A stretch of DNA of 42,959 nt from CAZWEZ01 sp964632795 (GCA_964632795.1 CAZWEZ010000022.1:1-42959); one strand, 5' to 3'. Counted from the first letter of the stretch, positions 22,702-30,446 are shown. The notes: generated from the letters alone by a model not told the origin. Numbers and translations: made by a program.

Positions 22702-23892
22702 ATGAGCGACAAGGATCCCATCGTAATCGTCGGCGCCGCCCGCACCCCCATGGGCGGCTTCCAGGGAAAGCTCGGCACGGTGCCGGCGCCCCAGCTCGGC
22801 GCCGTCGCCATCAAGGCGGCCCTGGAGCGCGCCGGGATCAAGCCCGAGGACGTCGACGAGGTGATCATGGGCGTGGTGCTGGCCGCCGGCCAGGGCCAGG
22901 CGCCGGCCCGCCAGGCGGCGTTCGGCGCCGGCATCCCGGCCGACAAGGGCGCCACCACCATCAACAAGATGTGCGGCTCGGGGATGAAGGCGACCATGCT
23001 GGCCCATGACGCCATTACCGCGGGGAGCAACGACGTCATGGTCTGCGGCGGCATGGAGAGCATGACCAACTGCCCCTACATCCTGACCAAGGCGCGCGGC
23101 GGCTACCGCATGGGCAACGCCGAGATCTACGACCACATGTTCATCGACGGCCTCGAGGACGCCTACGACAAGGGCAAGCTGATGGGGGTCTACGCCGAGG
23201 ACACCGCCGAGCGCTACCAGTTCACCCGCGAGGCCCAGGACGCCTTCGCCATCGAATCCCTGACCCGGGCCAAGAAGGCGGTCGAGGACGGCACCTTCGA
23301 CGGCGAGGTCGAGCCGGTCACCGTCAAGACCCGCAAGGGCGAGACCACGGTCGAGCACGACGAACAGCCGTTCAACGCCAACATCGAGAAGATCCCCCAC
23401 CTCAAGCCGGCCTTCCGCAAGGACGGCACGGTAACCCCGGCCAACTCCAGCTCGATCTCCGACGGCGGCGCGGCGCTGATCCTGATGCGCCGCTCCGAGG
23501 CCGACAAGCGCGGCCTCAGGCCGCTGGCCATCATCCACGGCCATACCTCCCACGCCCAGGAACCGGCCTGGTTCACCACCGCCCCCATCGGCGCCGTCAA
23601 CAAGCTGTTCGAGAAGACCGGCTGGACCGGCAAGGACGTCGACCTGTACGAGGTCAACGAGGCCTTCGCGGTGGTCACCTTGGCGGCGATGCGCGATCTC
23701 GACATCCCCCACGACATGGTCAACGTCCACGGCGGCGCCTGCGCGCTGGGCCATCCGGTCGGCGCCTCGGGGGCGCGGATCGTCGTCACCCTGATGGCGG
23801 CGCTGGAGAAGTACGACCTCCGCAAGGGAGTGGCGACGCTGTGCATCGGCGGCGGCGAGGCCACCGCGATGGCCATCGAACGGGTGGTCTGA
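22702..23892 (+). CDS. Acetyl-CoA acetyltransferase (thiolase)
   Basis: This gene encodes a 396-residue biosynthetic-type thiolase (PhaA/AtoB) that condenses or cleaves acetoacetyl-CoA. The acylated nucleophile is Cys91 in NKMCGSGMKA; the second active-site elements VNEAFAVV, GGACALGHPVGASGARI (His) and TLCIGGGEA (second Cys) are all present. Length is typical. It is followed within a few bases by ridA and a DUF1989 gene, so a catabolic operon is likely. An AAAGGA ribosome-binding site precedes the ATG. The best-known role would be polyhydroxybutyrate synthesis or ketogenic amino-acid breakdown. Confidence 0.95.
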   Translation: MSDKDPIVIVGAARTPMGGFQGKLGTVPAPQLGAVAIKAALERAGIKPEDVDEVIMGVVLAAGQGQAPARQAAFGAGIPADKGATTINKMCGSGMKATMLAHDAITAGSNDVMVCGGMESMTNCPYILTKARGGYRMGNAEIYDHMFIDGLEDAYDKGKLMGVYAEDTAERYQFTREAQDAFAIESLTRAKKAVEDGTFDGEVEPVTVKTRKGETTVEHDEQPFNANIEKIPHLKPAFRKDGTVTPANSSSISDGGAALILMRRSEADKRGLRPLAIIHGHTSHAQEPAWFTTAPIGAVNKLFEKTGWTGKDVDLYEVNEAFAVVTLAAMRDLDIPHDMVNVHGGACALGHPVGASGARIVVTLMAALEKYDLRKGVATLCIGGGEATAMAIERVV

Positions 23893-23894
23893 CG

Positions 23895-24296
23895 GTGAGC
23901 GAGCGGCGGCGGATCTCCACCGGCTCCACCTTCGAGGAGCAGGCCGGCTATGCGCGCGCCGTGGTCGACGGCGAATGGGTGTTCGTCTCGGGGACCACCG
24001 GCTTCGACTACGCCGCGAACACCATCGCCGAGGACGTGACCGAACAGACCGAGCAGACCTTCCGCAACATCGAGTGGGCGCTGGGCCAGGCCGGGACCTC
24101 GCTGGCCGACGTGGTGCGGGTCCGCGTGTTCCTGGCCGACGCCGCCTATTTCGATCAGGTGGCGCCGGTCCTGGGCCGGCGCTTCGCCGGCAACCGGCCG
24201 GCCAACACCACCATCGTCGCGGCGCTGATCGATCCCCGGATGAAGGTCGAGATCGAGGTCACGGCGCGCAAACTTCAACAGAGGCAGGAGCGATGA
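23895..24296 (+). CDS. RidA-family reactive intermediate deaminase
   Basis: This gene encodes a 133-residue RidA/YjgF-family protein. The family hydrolyses reactive enamines/imines made by PLP enzymes or amino-acid oxidases. Recognisable parts are GEWVFVSGTTGFDYA, TEQTFRNIEWALGQAGTSLADVVRVRVFL and the C-terminal AALIDPRMKVEIEVTA, where the substrate-binding Arg is in its normal place. I chose the GTG at 23895, two bases after the thiolase stop, because upstream residues in the frame are not family-like. It overlaps the DUF1989 gene by ATGA, so it belongs to one operon. Confidence 0.88.
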   Translation: MSERRRISTGSTFEEQAGYARAVVDGEWVFVSGTTGFDYAANTIAEDVTEQTEQTFRNIEWALGQAGTSLADVVRVRVFLADAAYFDQVAPVLGRRFAGNRPANTTIVAALIDPRMKVEIEVTARKLQQRQER

Positions 24297-24892
24297 GCGA
24301 GAATCTGGTCACCATCCCGGCCCGCAAGGGCAAGGCGGTCCGCGTCCCCCAGGGGGGGCGGATCAAGGTCGTCAACATCCACGGCACCCAGGTGGTCGAT
24401 ACCTGGGCCTTCAACGCCGCCGAAATGGACGAGTTCATGTCCATGGAGCACACCCGGACCGGGCTGATGAAGGTCTTCCCGGGGGCCGGGGACGCCCTGT
24501 TCTCCAACCGCCGGCGGCCCATCGTGACCATGGTCGAGGACACCTCGCCCGGCGTCCACGACACCCTGCTGGCGGCGTGCGACCGCTACCGCTACGAGAT
24601 GCTGGGCTGTCCGCCGGGGCACGACAACTGCACCGACAACCTGCGCCAGGCGCTGGCCGAGCTGGGCCTCGAGGCGCCGGAGACGCCCTCGCCGCTGAAC
24701 CTGTGGATGAACATTCCGCTGTCGGGAGCGGGCGGCCTCGACTTCCAGCCACCCCAATGCCGGGCCGGCGACTACGTGGTGTTCGCCGCCGAGATCGACG
24801 TCATCATGGCGTTCTCGTGCTGCCCCCAGGACAAGGTGCCGATCAACGGCGTCGATTGCATCCCCCGGGACGCCCATTTCCAGCTCATGTGA
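24293..24892 (+). CDS. DUF1989 / urea carboxylase-associated family protein
   Basis: This gene encodes a 199-residue protein of the DUF1989 family (UAAP). Typical blocks are VVDTWAFNAAEMDEFMSMEH, SNRRRPIVTMVEDTSPGVHD, GCPPGHDNCTDNL and the C-terminal FSCCPQDKVPINGVDC. Family members accompany urea carboxylase, aminomethyltransferases and amine catabolism and are thought to bind a metal, with amidinohydrolase-like roles suggested, but the reaction is not certain here. The ATGA overlap with ridA supports a shared pathway for a nitrogenous compound. Confidence 0.85.
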   Translation: MSENLVTIPARKGKAVRVPQGGRIKVVNIHGTQVVDTWAFNAAEMDEFMSMEHTRTGLMKVFPGAGDALFSNRRRPIVTMVEDTSPGVHDTLLAACDRYRYEMLGCPPGHDNCTDNLRQALAELGLEAPETPSPLNLWMNIPLSGAGGLDFQPPQCRAGDYVVFAAEIDVIMAFSCCPQDKVPINGVDCIPRDAHFQLM

Positions 24893-24907
24893 AGTGAGGG
24901 AGGAACC

Positions 24908-24980
24908 ATGCCGACGGTGCTGATTACCGGCGCCAACCGGGGGTTTTTTCAGCTACGACGGCGCCGCGATTCCGTGGTGA
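24908..24980 (+). pseudogene. Internally deleted SDR gene remnant
   Basis: An ATG with a GGAGGA site starts MPTVLITGANRG, the Rossmann TGxxxGxG opening of a short-chain dehydrogenase. After 12 codons the sequence jumps to TTCAGCTACGAC, which in another frame reads FSYDGAAIPW followed by TGA, the C-terminal signature of C-factor-like SDRs (FFxYDGxxxPW). So the ends of an SDR gene of roughly 225-250 codons survive with the whole middle deleted and the two ends out of frame. Read from the old start, the frame gives only 26 codons and stops at a TGA that overlaps the ATG of the next gene. Confidence 0.75.
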
Positions 24981-24984
24981 CCCC

Positions 24985-26124
24985 ATGATCCTGAACGAGG
25001 AACAGACCCTGATCCGCGACATGGCGCGGGCCTTCGCCCGGGACAAGCTGGCCCCCAACGCCGCCCGATGGGACCGTGAGGCCACATTCCCGGCCGAGGC
25101 GCTGCGCGAGATGGGCGAACTCGGCATGATGGGCATGATGCTGCCCGAGGAATGGGGCGGGGCGGGGGCGGACCATGTCTCCTACGCCCTGGCGCTCGAG
25201 GAGATCGCCGCCGGGGACGGCAGTTGTTCGACGGTGATGAGCGTCCACAACGCGCTCGGCGGGATGCCCATCCTCGAGTTCGGCAGCCAGGCCCAGAAGG
25301 AGCGCTTCCTGCCCTCGCTGGCTTCGGGCGAGATGCTGGCCGCCTTCGCGCTGAGCGAGCCCCAGGCCGGCTCCGACGCCGCCAACCTCAAGTGCCGGGC
25401 CCGGCGCGACGGCAACCAGTACGTGCTGTCGGGGACCAAGGTGTTCATCACCTCGGGGGCCAACGCCGATCTCGTGCTGACCTTCGCGGTGACCGACCCC
25501 GAGGCCGGCAAGAAGGGCATCTCGGCCTTCCTGGTGCCCACCGACACGCCGGGCTACACGGTGTCGGCGGTGGAGAAGAAGCTGGGCCAGAGGGCCTCGG
25601 ACACCGTCCAGGTGATCTTCGACGACCTCAAGCTGCCCCCCGATCTGCTGCTCGGCGAGGAGGGGCAGGGCTATCGGATCGCGCTCTCCAACCTGGAGTG
25701 CGGGCGGATCGGCATCGCCGCCCAGTCGGTGGGAATGGCCCGCGCGGCCTACCAGCTGGCGCTCGCCTACGCCAAGCAACGGGTAGCCTTCGGCAAGCCC
25801 ATCTCCGGCCACCAGGCGGTGGCCTTCCGCCTCGCCGACATGGCCACCCGGATCGAGGCCGGCCGCCTGCTGGCGCACCACGCGGCGGCCCTGCGCGACG
25901 CCGGCCGGCGGTGCCTGAAAGAGGCCTCGATGGCCAAGCTGTTCGCCTCCGAGATGGCCGAACGGGTGTGCTCGGACGCCATCCAGATCCACGGCGGCTA
26001 CGGCTACCTGGCCGACTACGACGTCGAGCGCATCTACCGCGACGTCCGGGTGACCCAGATCTACGAGGGCACCAGCGACATCCAACGCATGGTCATCAGC
26101 CGCGCCGTGCTGGAGGAAGGGTGA
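24985..26124 (+). CDS. Acyl-CoA dehydrogenase (short-chain / FadE-like)
   Basis: This gene encodes a 379-residue acyl-CoA dehydrogenase. The FAD-site signature FALSEPQAGSDAANLK, the QIHGGYGYLADYDVERIYRD segment and the catalytic Glu361 in QIYEGTSDIQRMVISR are of the short-chain/butyryl-CoA type. It would oxidise acyl-CoA to 2-enoyl-CoA with electrons going to ETF. The ATG overlaps the stop of the remnant 26-codon SDR frame (ATGA), so translation may still be coupled to it. Its place after thiolase, ridA and DUF1989 suggests a catabolic operon. Confidence 0.93.
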   Translation: MILNEEQTLIRDMARAFARDKLAPNAARWDREATFPAEALREMGELGMMGMMLPEEWGGAGADHVSYALALEEIAAGDGSCSTVMSVHNALGGMPILEFGSQAQKERFLPSLASGEMLAAFALSEPQAGSDAANLKCRARRDGNQYVLSGTKVFITSGANADLVLTFAVTDPEAGKKGISAFLVPTDTPGYTVSAVEKKLGQRASDTVQVIFDDLKLPPDLLLGEEGQGYRIALSNLECGRIGIAAQSVGMARAAYQLALAYAKQRVAFGKPISGHQAVAFRLADMATRIEAGRLLAHHAAALRDAGRRCLKEASMAKLFASEMAERVCSDAIQIHGGYGYLADYDVERIYRDVRVTQIYEGTSDIQRMVISRAVLEEG

Positions 26125-26176
26125 GGGATCGGGAATCGTCGTTAAGGGGCGTATTCGGTTGCGAAGGCGGTATTTT

Positions 26177-26336
26177 ACCGCAGTGGACGCGGAGGATCGC
26201 TGAGGTGCGCGGTGAAGAAGGGAAATAACGAAAGACGCAGCATGAAAAAAGATTTTCGGCGTTGAGGCCGGGGTTGCTTGAGATAGAGTCTTGTTATCCT
26301 CTGCGTACCTCCGCGTGCCTCCGCGTCCACTGCGGT
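26177..26336. repeat. Intergenic inverted repeat
   Basis: A 19-bp perfect inverted repeat, ACCGCAGTGGACGCGGAGG (26177-26195) and its complement (26318-26336), brackets about 120 bp with purine-rich internal repeats of CCTCCGCGT type. It fills most of the 261-bp gap between the acyl-CoA dehydrogenase and the isomerase-like gene. I see no gene within. It resembles a palindromic intergenic element family rather than a terminator. Confidence 0.75.
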
Positions 26337-26385
26337 CAATTCCCCCATTGACGCTGATAAAGACGAATCAGGGAGAGCATCCAGC

Positions 26386-26988
26386 ATGACCAAGACGATT
26401 GAATTTTATTTCGATTTCTCCTCGCCCTACGGCTACTTCGCCAGCCACAAGATCGACGAGTTGGCGGAGAAATTCGACCGCGAGGCGGTGTGGAAGCCGA
26501 TCATGCTGGGGCCGGTGTTCGAGCGCTCGGGCAACCAGCCGCTCGGCGACCAGCCGCTGAAGGGCGCCTATTCGCGCCACGACTGGGAACGCATGGGCCG
26601 CTACATGGAGGTGCCGTGGGTGCTGCCCGAGCCGTTCCCCATCGCCACCCTGTCGGCGGCGCGGGCATTCTACTGGCTGGATGACGAGGATTCCGAGTTG
26701 GCCCGACGCTTCGCCCGGGTGGTGTTCGACGCCTACTTCGGCCGCGGCATCGACATCTCCCCGGCCGGCATGGTGGCCGACCTGGGGGAGTCGCTGGGGA
26801 TCGATTCCAACGCCCTTCTTAACGCCGTCGCCGACCCGGCCATAAAAGACCGGCTCAAGGCCGAGACCGCCCGGGCCATCGACCTCGGGGTCTGCGGCTC
26901 GCCCTTCTTCGTGGTCGACGGCGAGCCCTTCTGGGGCTCCGACCGCCTGTGGATGATCAAGAAATGGCTCGAAAGGGGAGGGTGGTAG
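26386..26988 (+). CDS. 2-hydroxychromene-2-carboxylate isomerase / kappa-class GST-like
   Basis: This gene encodes a 200-residue DsbA-fold protein of the HCCA isomerase/kappa-GST family. The thiol-binding Ser is in FDFSSPYGYFASHK (S12 or S13), WKPIMLGPVFERSG and the C-terminal GVCGSPFFVVDGEPFWGSDRL are diagnostic. The family adds glutathione to or isomerises aromatic breakdown products; which applies here is unknown. The last helix is intact and length is normal. Upstream lies a 19-bp inverted repeat; downstream are other repeats. Confidence 0.9.
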   Translation: MTKTIEFYFDFSSPYGYFASHKIDELAEKFDREAVWKPIMLGPVFERSGNQPLGDQPLKGAYSRHDWERMGRYMEVPWVLPEPFPIATLSAARAFYWLDDEDSELARRFARVVFDAYFGRGIDISPAGMVADLGESLGIDSNALLNAVADPAIKDRLKAETARAIDLGVCGSPFFVVDGEPFWGSDRLWMIKKWLERGGW

Positions 26989-27133
26989 AGGGGAGCAGTA
27001 GAGTAATTCCGGTGAGCCGATGAATCGACAGCCCTTGGTAGGGTCACATATGAATCGGGACAACTTGAGCAGCGGCGCTCCGTTTCTTCTTCCTCTGGCT
27101 TTAGAACGGATCAGGATTGATCCGAGCCAGTGG

Positions 27134-27241
27134 CATCCTTCGACAAGCGAGCTTCGCTCGCAGCTCAGGATGAAGTGTTTCTTTGGGATTTCAACAAAGA
27201 CCTCGTCCTGAGCAGCCGCGTAAGCGGCGTGTCGAAGGATG
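27134..27241. repeat. Palindromic intergenic repeat
   Basis: The ends CATCCTTCGACA and TGTCGAAGGATG are perfect inverted repeats, with inner arms CTCAGGATGA and the near-complement TCGTCCTGAG and a small inner hairpin (GCGAGCTTCGCTCGC). This whole 108-bp block would form a cruciform. It resembles intergenic palindromic repeats common in alphaproteobacteria. Bases 26989-27133 before it hold no gene that I can support. Confidence 0.8.
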
Positions 27242-27324
27242 GATCGAATGAACAATCTGGAGTTCCGGTGACATGATACTTAATTGCACTTGCCCGCTGC
27301 AAACATCCTGTTCAGGAATTTCGG

Positions 27325-27370
27325 TATCTGGGGGCAGGATATAGTATCTGGGGACAGTAGTGGCTGTCCC
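27325..27370. repeat. Tandem TATCTGGGG hairpin repeat
   Basis: Two TATCTGGGG units (27325 and 27345) stand 20 bp apart. The second begins a hairpin GGGACAG-N6-CTGTCCC (27351-27370). It could be a REP-type or transposon-end remnant; no transposase is near. Confidence 0.6.
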
Positions 27371-27416
27371 TAGTTTTCCCCGTACCCAGCTCTTGCGCAT
27401 TGCCGGGGTCGCGCGG

Positions 27417-27806
27417 TCATGCCGCCTTGCCCGGTGAAGATCCTTCGACCAGGGGAAGATCGATACGGAGCCGCTGGTAGGTCAACCGGGGGGCGATATT
27501 GCGGCCGTGGCGGACGAGTTCGACCAGTCCATACTTTTCGAAGGTGTGCAGGGTCCGCGAGAGGTTGGACTTCTTCCGGCCGCTGAGTTCGGCCAGTTGG
27601 GTCAAGGAATCGGGCTCGGTCCTGGCGATGATCTCGAGCAAATGACGGTTGCGGGTCGACAGAACCTGGGCGAGGGATTCGATGGACGAGAACCAGATCC
27701 TGGGCTCGCCGGGGGAAGGGCGTTTCTTTCCCTTGGCGATCGCCATCAGGCGCGCCTTCTGTTCCTCGTAGGATGCGATGCCGACACCAACCGTCCTCGT
27801 CTTCAT
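27417..27806 (-). CDS. HTH antitoxin (TumA-like, winged helix)
   Basis: This gene encodes a 129-residue winged-helix protein. The helix-turn-helix is at about 66-110 (LTQLAELSGRKKSNLSRTLHTF), followed by a wing (YGLVELVRHGRNIAPRLTYQ). Its position immediately after a TumE-like gene, with ATGA overlap, and its resemblance to HVO_A0114-type regulators suggest that it is the antitoxin TumA that neutralises the toxin and represses the operon. The first 50 residues are polar and could hold the toxin-contacting part. Confidence 0.75.
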   Translation of the reverse strand: MKTRTVGVGIASYEEQKARLMAIAKGKKRPSPGEPRIWFSSIESLAQVLSTRNRHLLEIIARTEPDSLTQLAELSGRKKSNLSRTLHTFEKYGLVELVRHGRNIAPRLTYQRLRIDLPLVEGSSPGKAA

Positions 27807-28180
27807 CGTTCGATCCCCCGATCGTCAAGTTCCCGGTCCACGGCCTCGAAGAAGTCCCCCAACAGGTCGGCGGCGCTCCGGTATTCGTAAGACGTCACTC
27901 TTTCGCCTTTATGCCGGTGGTCGTACTCGACGGGACTCCTCCTGCCCGGTCCCGACCCCTCGCTGACGGCATGAGCGTTGTCGATGGCAAAAATTCTCCG
28001 GTTGCCCGCATCGTGAAGGGTCAGCGAATAGGCGATTCCATGCGGTCTCTCCGGGGTCGGTTCCACACGCTTGGCCTTGATTTTGAACCACAGGCCGCCG
28101 CCGATCTCATGAACCTCGCCGTCCATGCACAGCAACGGCTCCAAATCCCAATCTCTAGCACCGCCATGTGGTTCGATCAC
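27803..28180 (-). CDS. TumE-like toxin (DUF6516)
   Basis: This gene encodes about 125 residues of the DUF6516/TumE family. The diagnostic run is GLWFKIKAKRVEPTPERPHG, then YSLTLHDAGNRRIFAIDNAHAV, and the C-terminal YEYRSAADLLGDFFEAVDREL. These proteins are toxins of type II toxin-antitoxin systems; the cellular target is not known to me. A GTG at 28192 is an alternative start, but it lies only about 5 bases after the expected transcription start, so GTG 28180 is preferred. It overlaps the antitoxin gene by ATGA, toxin first. Confidence 0.78.
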   Translation of the reverse strand: MIEPHGGARDWDLEPLLCMDGEVHEIGGGLWFKIKAKRVEPTPERPHGIAYSLTLHDAGNRRIFAIDNAHAVSEGSGPGRRSPVEYDHRHKGERVTSYEYRSAADLLGDFFEAVDRELDDRGIER

Positions 28181-28204
28181 GGTTCCCGCCACTCACGTGA
28201 ATTA

Positions 28205-28233
28205 AATATATCACCCGATGATAACAATATCAA
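28205..28233 (-). promoter_or_regulatory. Promoter with dyad for the TumE/TumA operon
   Basis: On the minus strand TTGATA (28233-28228), 17 bases, then TATATT (28210-28205) form a strong sigma-70 promoter. The dyad TGATA-N4-TATCA (28219-28232) overlaps the -35 box and would be a suitable autoregulatory operator. This is the most AT-rich patch of the local region. Confidence 0.65.
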
Positions 28234-28326
28234 CGAAAGAGTCTGCCCGGGGGGCAGGCCGGTTCGGGGAAGCCGTGGTTATTTCCCGGAGACGATACGC
28301 TGATCCGTAATTGCCCCTACTGGCGT

Positions 28327-28836
28327 CTACCCCTCGGCCGGCACCCAGTACATGTCGAGGATGGTGTTGGTCGGGTTTTCGGTGCGGAAGCGGGCCTCGA
28401 CCTTCATCCCGAACTCGGGCTTGCCGTGGAGCAGGTAGCCCTTGGGTACGGTGGCCATGTCGGGCAACTCGACGTCGATCTGCCAGTAGGGCGTCTTCAA
28501 CTCAACCCCGACGCCGGCGTAATCGACCATGGTGTAGCTGTAGATTTCGCCGACGATGGGCTGGGGGACTTCCTCCCATTCCATGCGTTCCAGGCAGTCG
28601 GGGCAGTCGGCCCGGGGCGGGATCCAGCGCCGGTTCTCGCCGCAGTCGGGATTCTTGCAGCGCGTCGCCAGCAGTTTGCCCTCCTTGAGCGCCGCGAAGA
28701 ACGGCGACAGCAGCCCGTAGGTGTGGACGTGGGTCAGGGCGCGCGGCCATTCGATGACCGTGGCCGGGTTTTCGGTGCGCAGCCGCTCGGGAGTTCCGAT
28801 GTATTCGGTAGTGATCGCTTCGTCCCACTTGGCCAT
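28327..28836 (-). CDS. DUF35 / Zn-ribbon OB-fold protein
   Basis: This gene encodes a 169-residue DUF35 protein. The zinc ribbon is CKNPDCGENRRWIPPRADCP then DC (two CxxC-type pairs), followed by an OB fold (EIYSYTMVDYAGVGVELKTP, then VELPDMATVPKGYLLHG). Such proteins bind acyl-CoA and are partners of thiolase-like or SCP2-type proteins, for example in steroid side-chain retro-aldol cleavage. The gene lies downstream of a thiolase-like gene on the same strand, 242 bp apart, with a duplicated repeat in the gap. Confidence 0.88.
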   Translation of the reverse strand: MAKWDEAITTEYIGTPERLRTENPATVIEWPRALTHVHTYGLLSPFFAALKEGKLLATRCKNPDCGENRRWIPPRADCPDCLERMEWEEVPQPIVGEIYSYTMVDYAGVGVELKTPYWQIDVELPDMATVPKGYLLHGKPEFGMKVEARFRTENPTNTILDMYWVPAEG

Positions 28837-28854
28837 TTCAACTCTCCTAAATAT

Positions 28855-29042
28855 TGCCCCTCAAACGCCGGGCGGGCCGGTGGCCCTTGGCTTCCGCGAC
28901 ATAAGTCGCGACGCGCGGTCGCGCTTGCCGACCAGCGCATGTGTCACCACATGCACTCGCCGGTATCAGTGCCCCTCAAGCGCCGGGCGGGCCGGTGGCC
29001 CTTGGCTCCCGCCGCAGTGGCGGCGACGCGCAGTCGCGCTTG
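28855..29042. repeat. Duplicated 73-bp palindromic repeat between thiolase and DUF35 genes
   Basis: Two direct copies (28855-28927 and 28970-29042) share TGCCCCTCAA, then CGCCGGGCGGGCCGGTGGCC and the end TCGCGCTTG. Each can fold (GGGCCGGTGGCCC, and a second hairpin with a different loop, GTCGCGAC or GCCGCAGTGGCGGC). They fill the gap between the two genes of a likely operon and may influence readthrough or mRNA stability. Confidence 0.85.
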
Positions 29043-29078
29043 GGGGAAGTCGAAACGACTTCCGGTTTGTTTCCTTAC

Positions 29079-30446
29079 CTACCAGGCTTTTTCCAAGATG
29101 CCGACGGTGACGTGCGAGCCGACCCCGGCGTGGGACACCCACAGCGCCTTCTTGGCGTCCTTCACCTGGAGTGATTCCCAGTCGGCCGGCTTCTCCCTGT
29201 CGTTCAGCTTCCAGTATTTCTCGTCGCCGTGGAACTTGTCGTACTTGCCCTGGAGCTGCCACATGCACTCGGCGGCCTGGTAGATGCCGGTGGCGCCGAC
29301 CGCGTGCATGGTCCCCAGCAGGCCGCCCGACAGGTTGGACGGCAGCTTGCCGCCGAAGTAGGCGTCGCCGGATTCGATGTAGTCGGGCTCCTGGCCGTAG
29401 GGCCTGAGCCCGATGTCGCCGTAGGTCTGGATGTCGGAAATCGTGAAGGCGTCGTGCAGCTCGACCAGGTCGAGCTCCTCCAGCGGGTCGTGGATGCCGG
29501 CCATGCGGTAGGCCAGGTAGGCCGCGAAGCGCGCCGCCAGGAACGATTCGAAGCCCGGCCAGTTGCCGCTATCGGCGAGCATCTCGTCGTACATCCCGGG
29601 TTCCTCGTTGGGCAGCAGGGGGATCTCCATGTGCCGGCGGTCGGCCACCCTGAGGGTGTGGGAGCCGCCGCAGATGTAGAGCCGGCACGGCCGGTCGGAC
29701 AGCTTGCCGGCCAGCTCCTCGGTGCACAGCAGCAGCGAGGCGGCGCCGACGCTCATCGCGCAGCACTCCAGGAAGCGCAGCGGATAGGCCGACATCCGCG
29801 AGGCCAGGACCTCCTCGATGGTATGGCGGCCGGGCTGCTGGGCGAACGGGTTGTTCATCGCGTAGCCGCGGTTCTTGACCGCGACCTTGGCCCGGGTGGT
29901 CTCCGACAGGCCGTAGGAGTGGGCGAAGCGGTTGGCCATCGGCGCGTAGTAGGACGAATAGATGCGGGCCAGCCGGGTCTCGAAGTCCTTGCACGCCGCG
30001 GTCGAGATGTAGAAGTTGCCGGTCCGGGTGTCGACCTCGTCCATCCGCTCCCAGCCCATCACCAGCACCGCGTCCGCGTACCCCGAGGCGACCGCCATCG
30101 CCCCCATCAGCACCGCCGTGCCGCCGGTCGCGCCGCCGGTCTTGATGCCGACGTTGTACAGCGGGTCCAGCCCCAGGTAGTCGTGGACCTTGGATTCGCA
30201 CAGCAACTGGTCCTGGAAGTGGTCGGCGAACTCGCCGTAGGTGGCGAAGTTGAGAAGTCCCCGGAGGTCCCTGGGTTGGCTCTTGAGGTCGTTGTCCTCG
30301 AGCATCATCTTGTAGGCCATCATGCACAGCTCTTCGAGCTTGTACTCGGGGTACGATTTGCGGAACGGGGTGCAGCCCCCGGCGACCGCGTAGACCGGCC
30401 GCGACCACTTGGGAACGCGCAGGTTCCCTTGCCCGAAGGTGATCAT
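29079..30446 (-). CDS. Thiolase-fold protein lacking nucleophilic Cys (lipid-transfer/retro-aldolase type)
   Basis: This gene encodes a 455-residue thiolase-fold protein. The C-terminal half has the SCP2-thiolase landmarks VELHDAFTISDIQTYGDIGL and GGLLGTMHAVGATGIYQAAE (His kept). At the usual nucleophile site the sequence is KTGGATGGTA (102-111), with Gly where active thiolases have Cys, so Claisen-type acyl transfer is unlikely. Thiolase-like Ltp proteins without Cys that pair with DUF35 partners act as retro-aldolases; this pair may do the same with an acyl-CoA substrate. GGGAGG precedes the ATG at 30446. Gene order is thiolase-like then DUF35. Confidence 0.85.
   Translation of the reverse strand: MITFGQGNLRVPKWSRPVYAVAGGCTPFRKSYPEYKLEELCMMAYKMMLEDNDLKSQPRDLRGLLNFATYGEFADHFQDQLLCESKVHDYLGLDPLYNVGIKTGGATGGTAVLMGAMAVASGYADAVLVMGWERMDEVDTRTGNFYISTAACKDFETRLARIYSSYYAPMANRFAHSYGLSETTRAKVAVKNRGYAMNNPFAQQPGRHTIEEVLASRMSAYPLRFLECCAMSVGAASLLLCTEELAGKLSDRPCRLYICGGSHTLRVADRRHMEIPLLPNEEPGMYDEMLADSGNWPGFESFLAARFAAYLAYRMAGIHDPLEELDLVELHDAFTISDIQTYGDIGLRPYGQEPDYIESGDAYFGGKLPSNLSGGLLGTMHAVGATGIYQAAECMWQLQGKYDKFHGDEKYWKLNDREKPADWESLQVKDAKKALWVSHAGVGSHVTVGILEKAW

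Noticed and set aside
27020..27211. Short open frame between the isomerase-like gene and the palindromic repeat
   Set aside because: It runs into the palindrome, lacks a ribosome-binding site and has no recognisable protein character.
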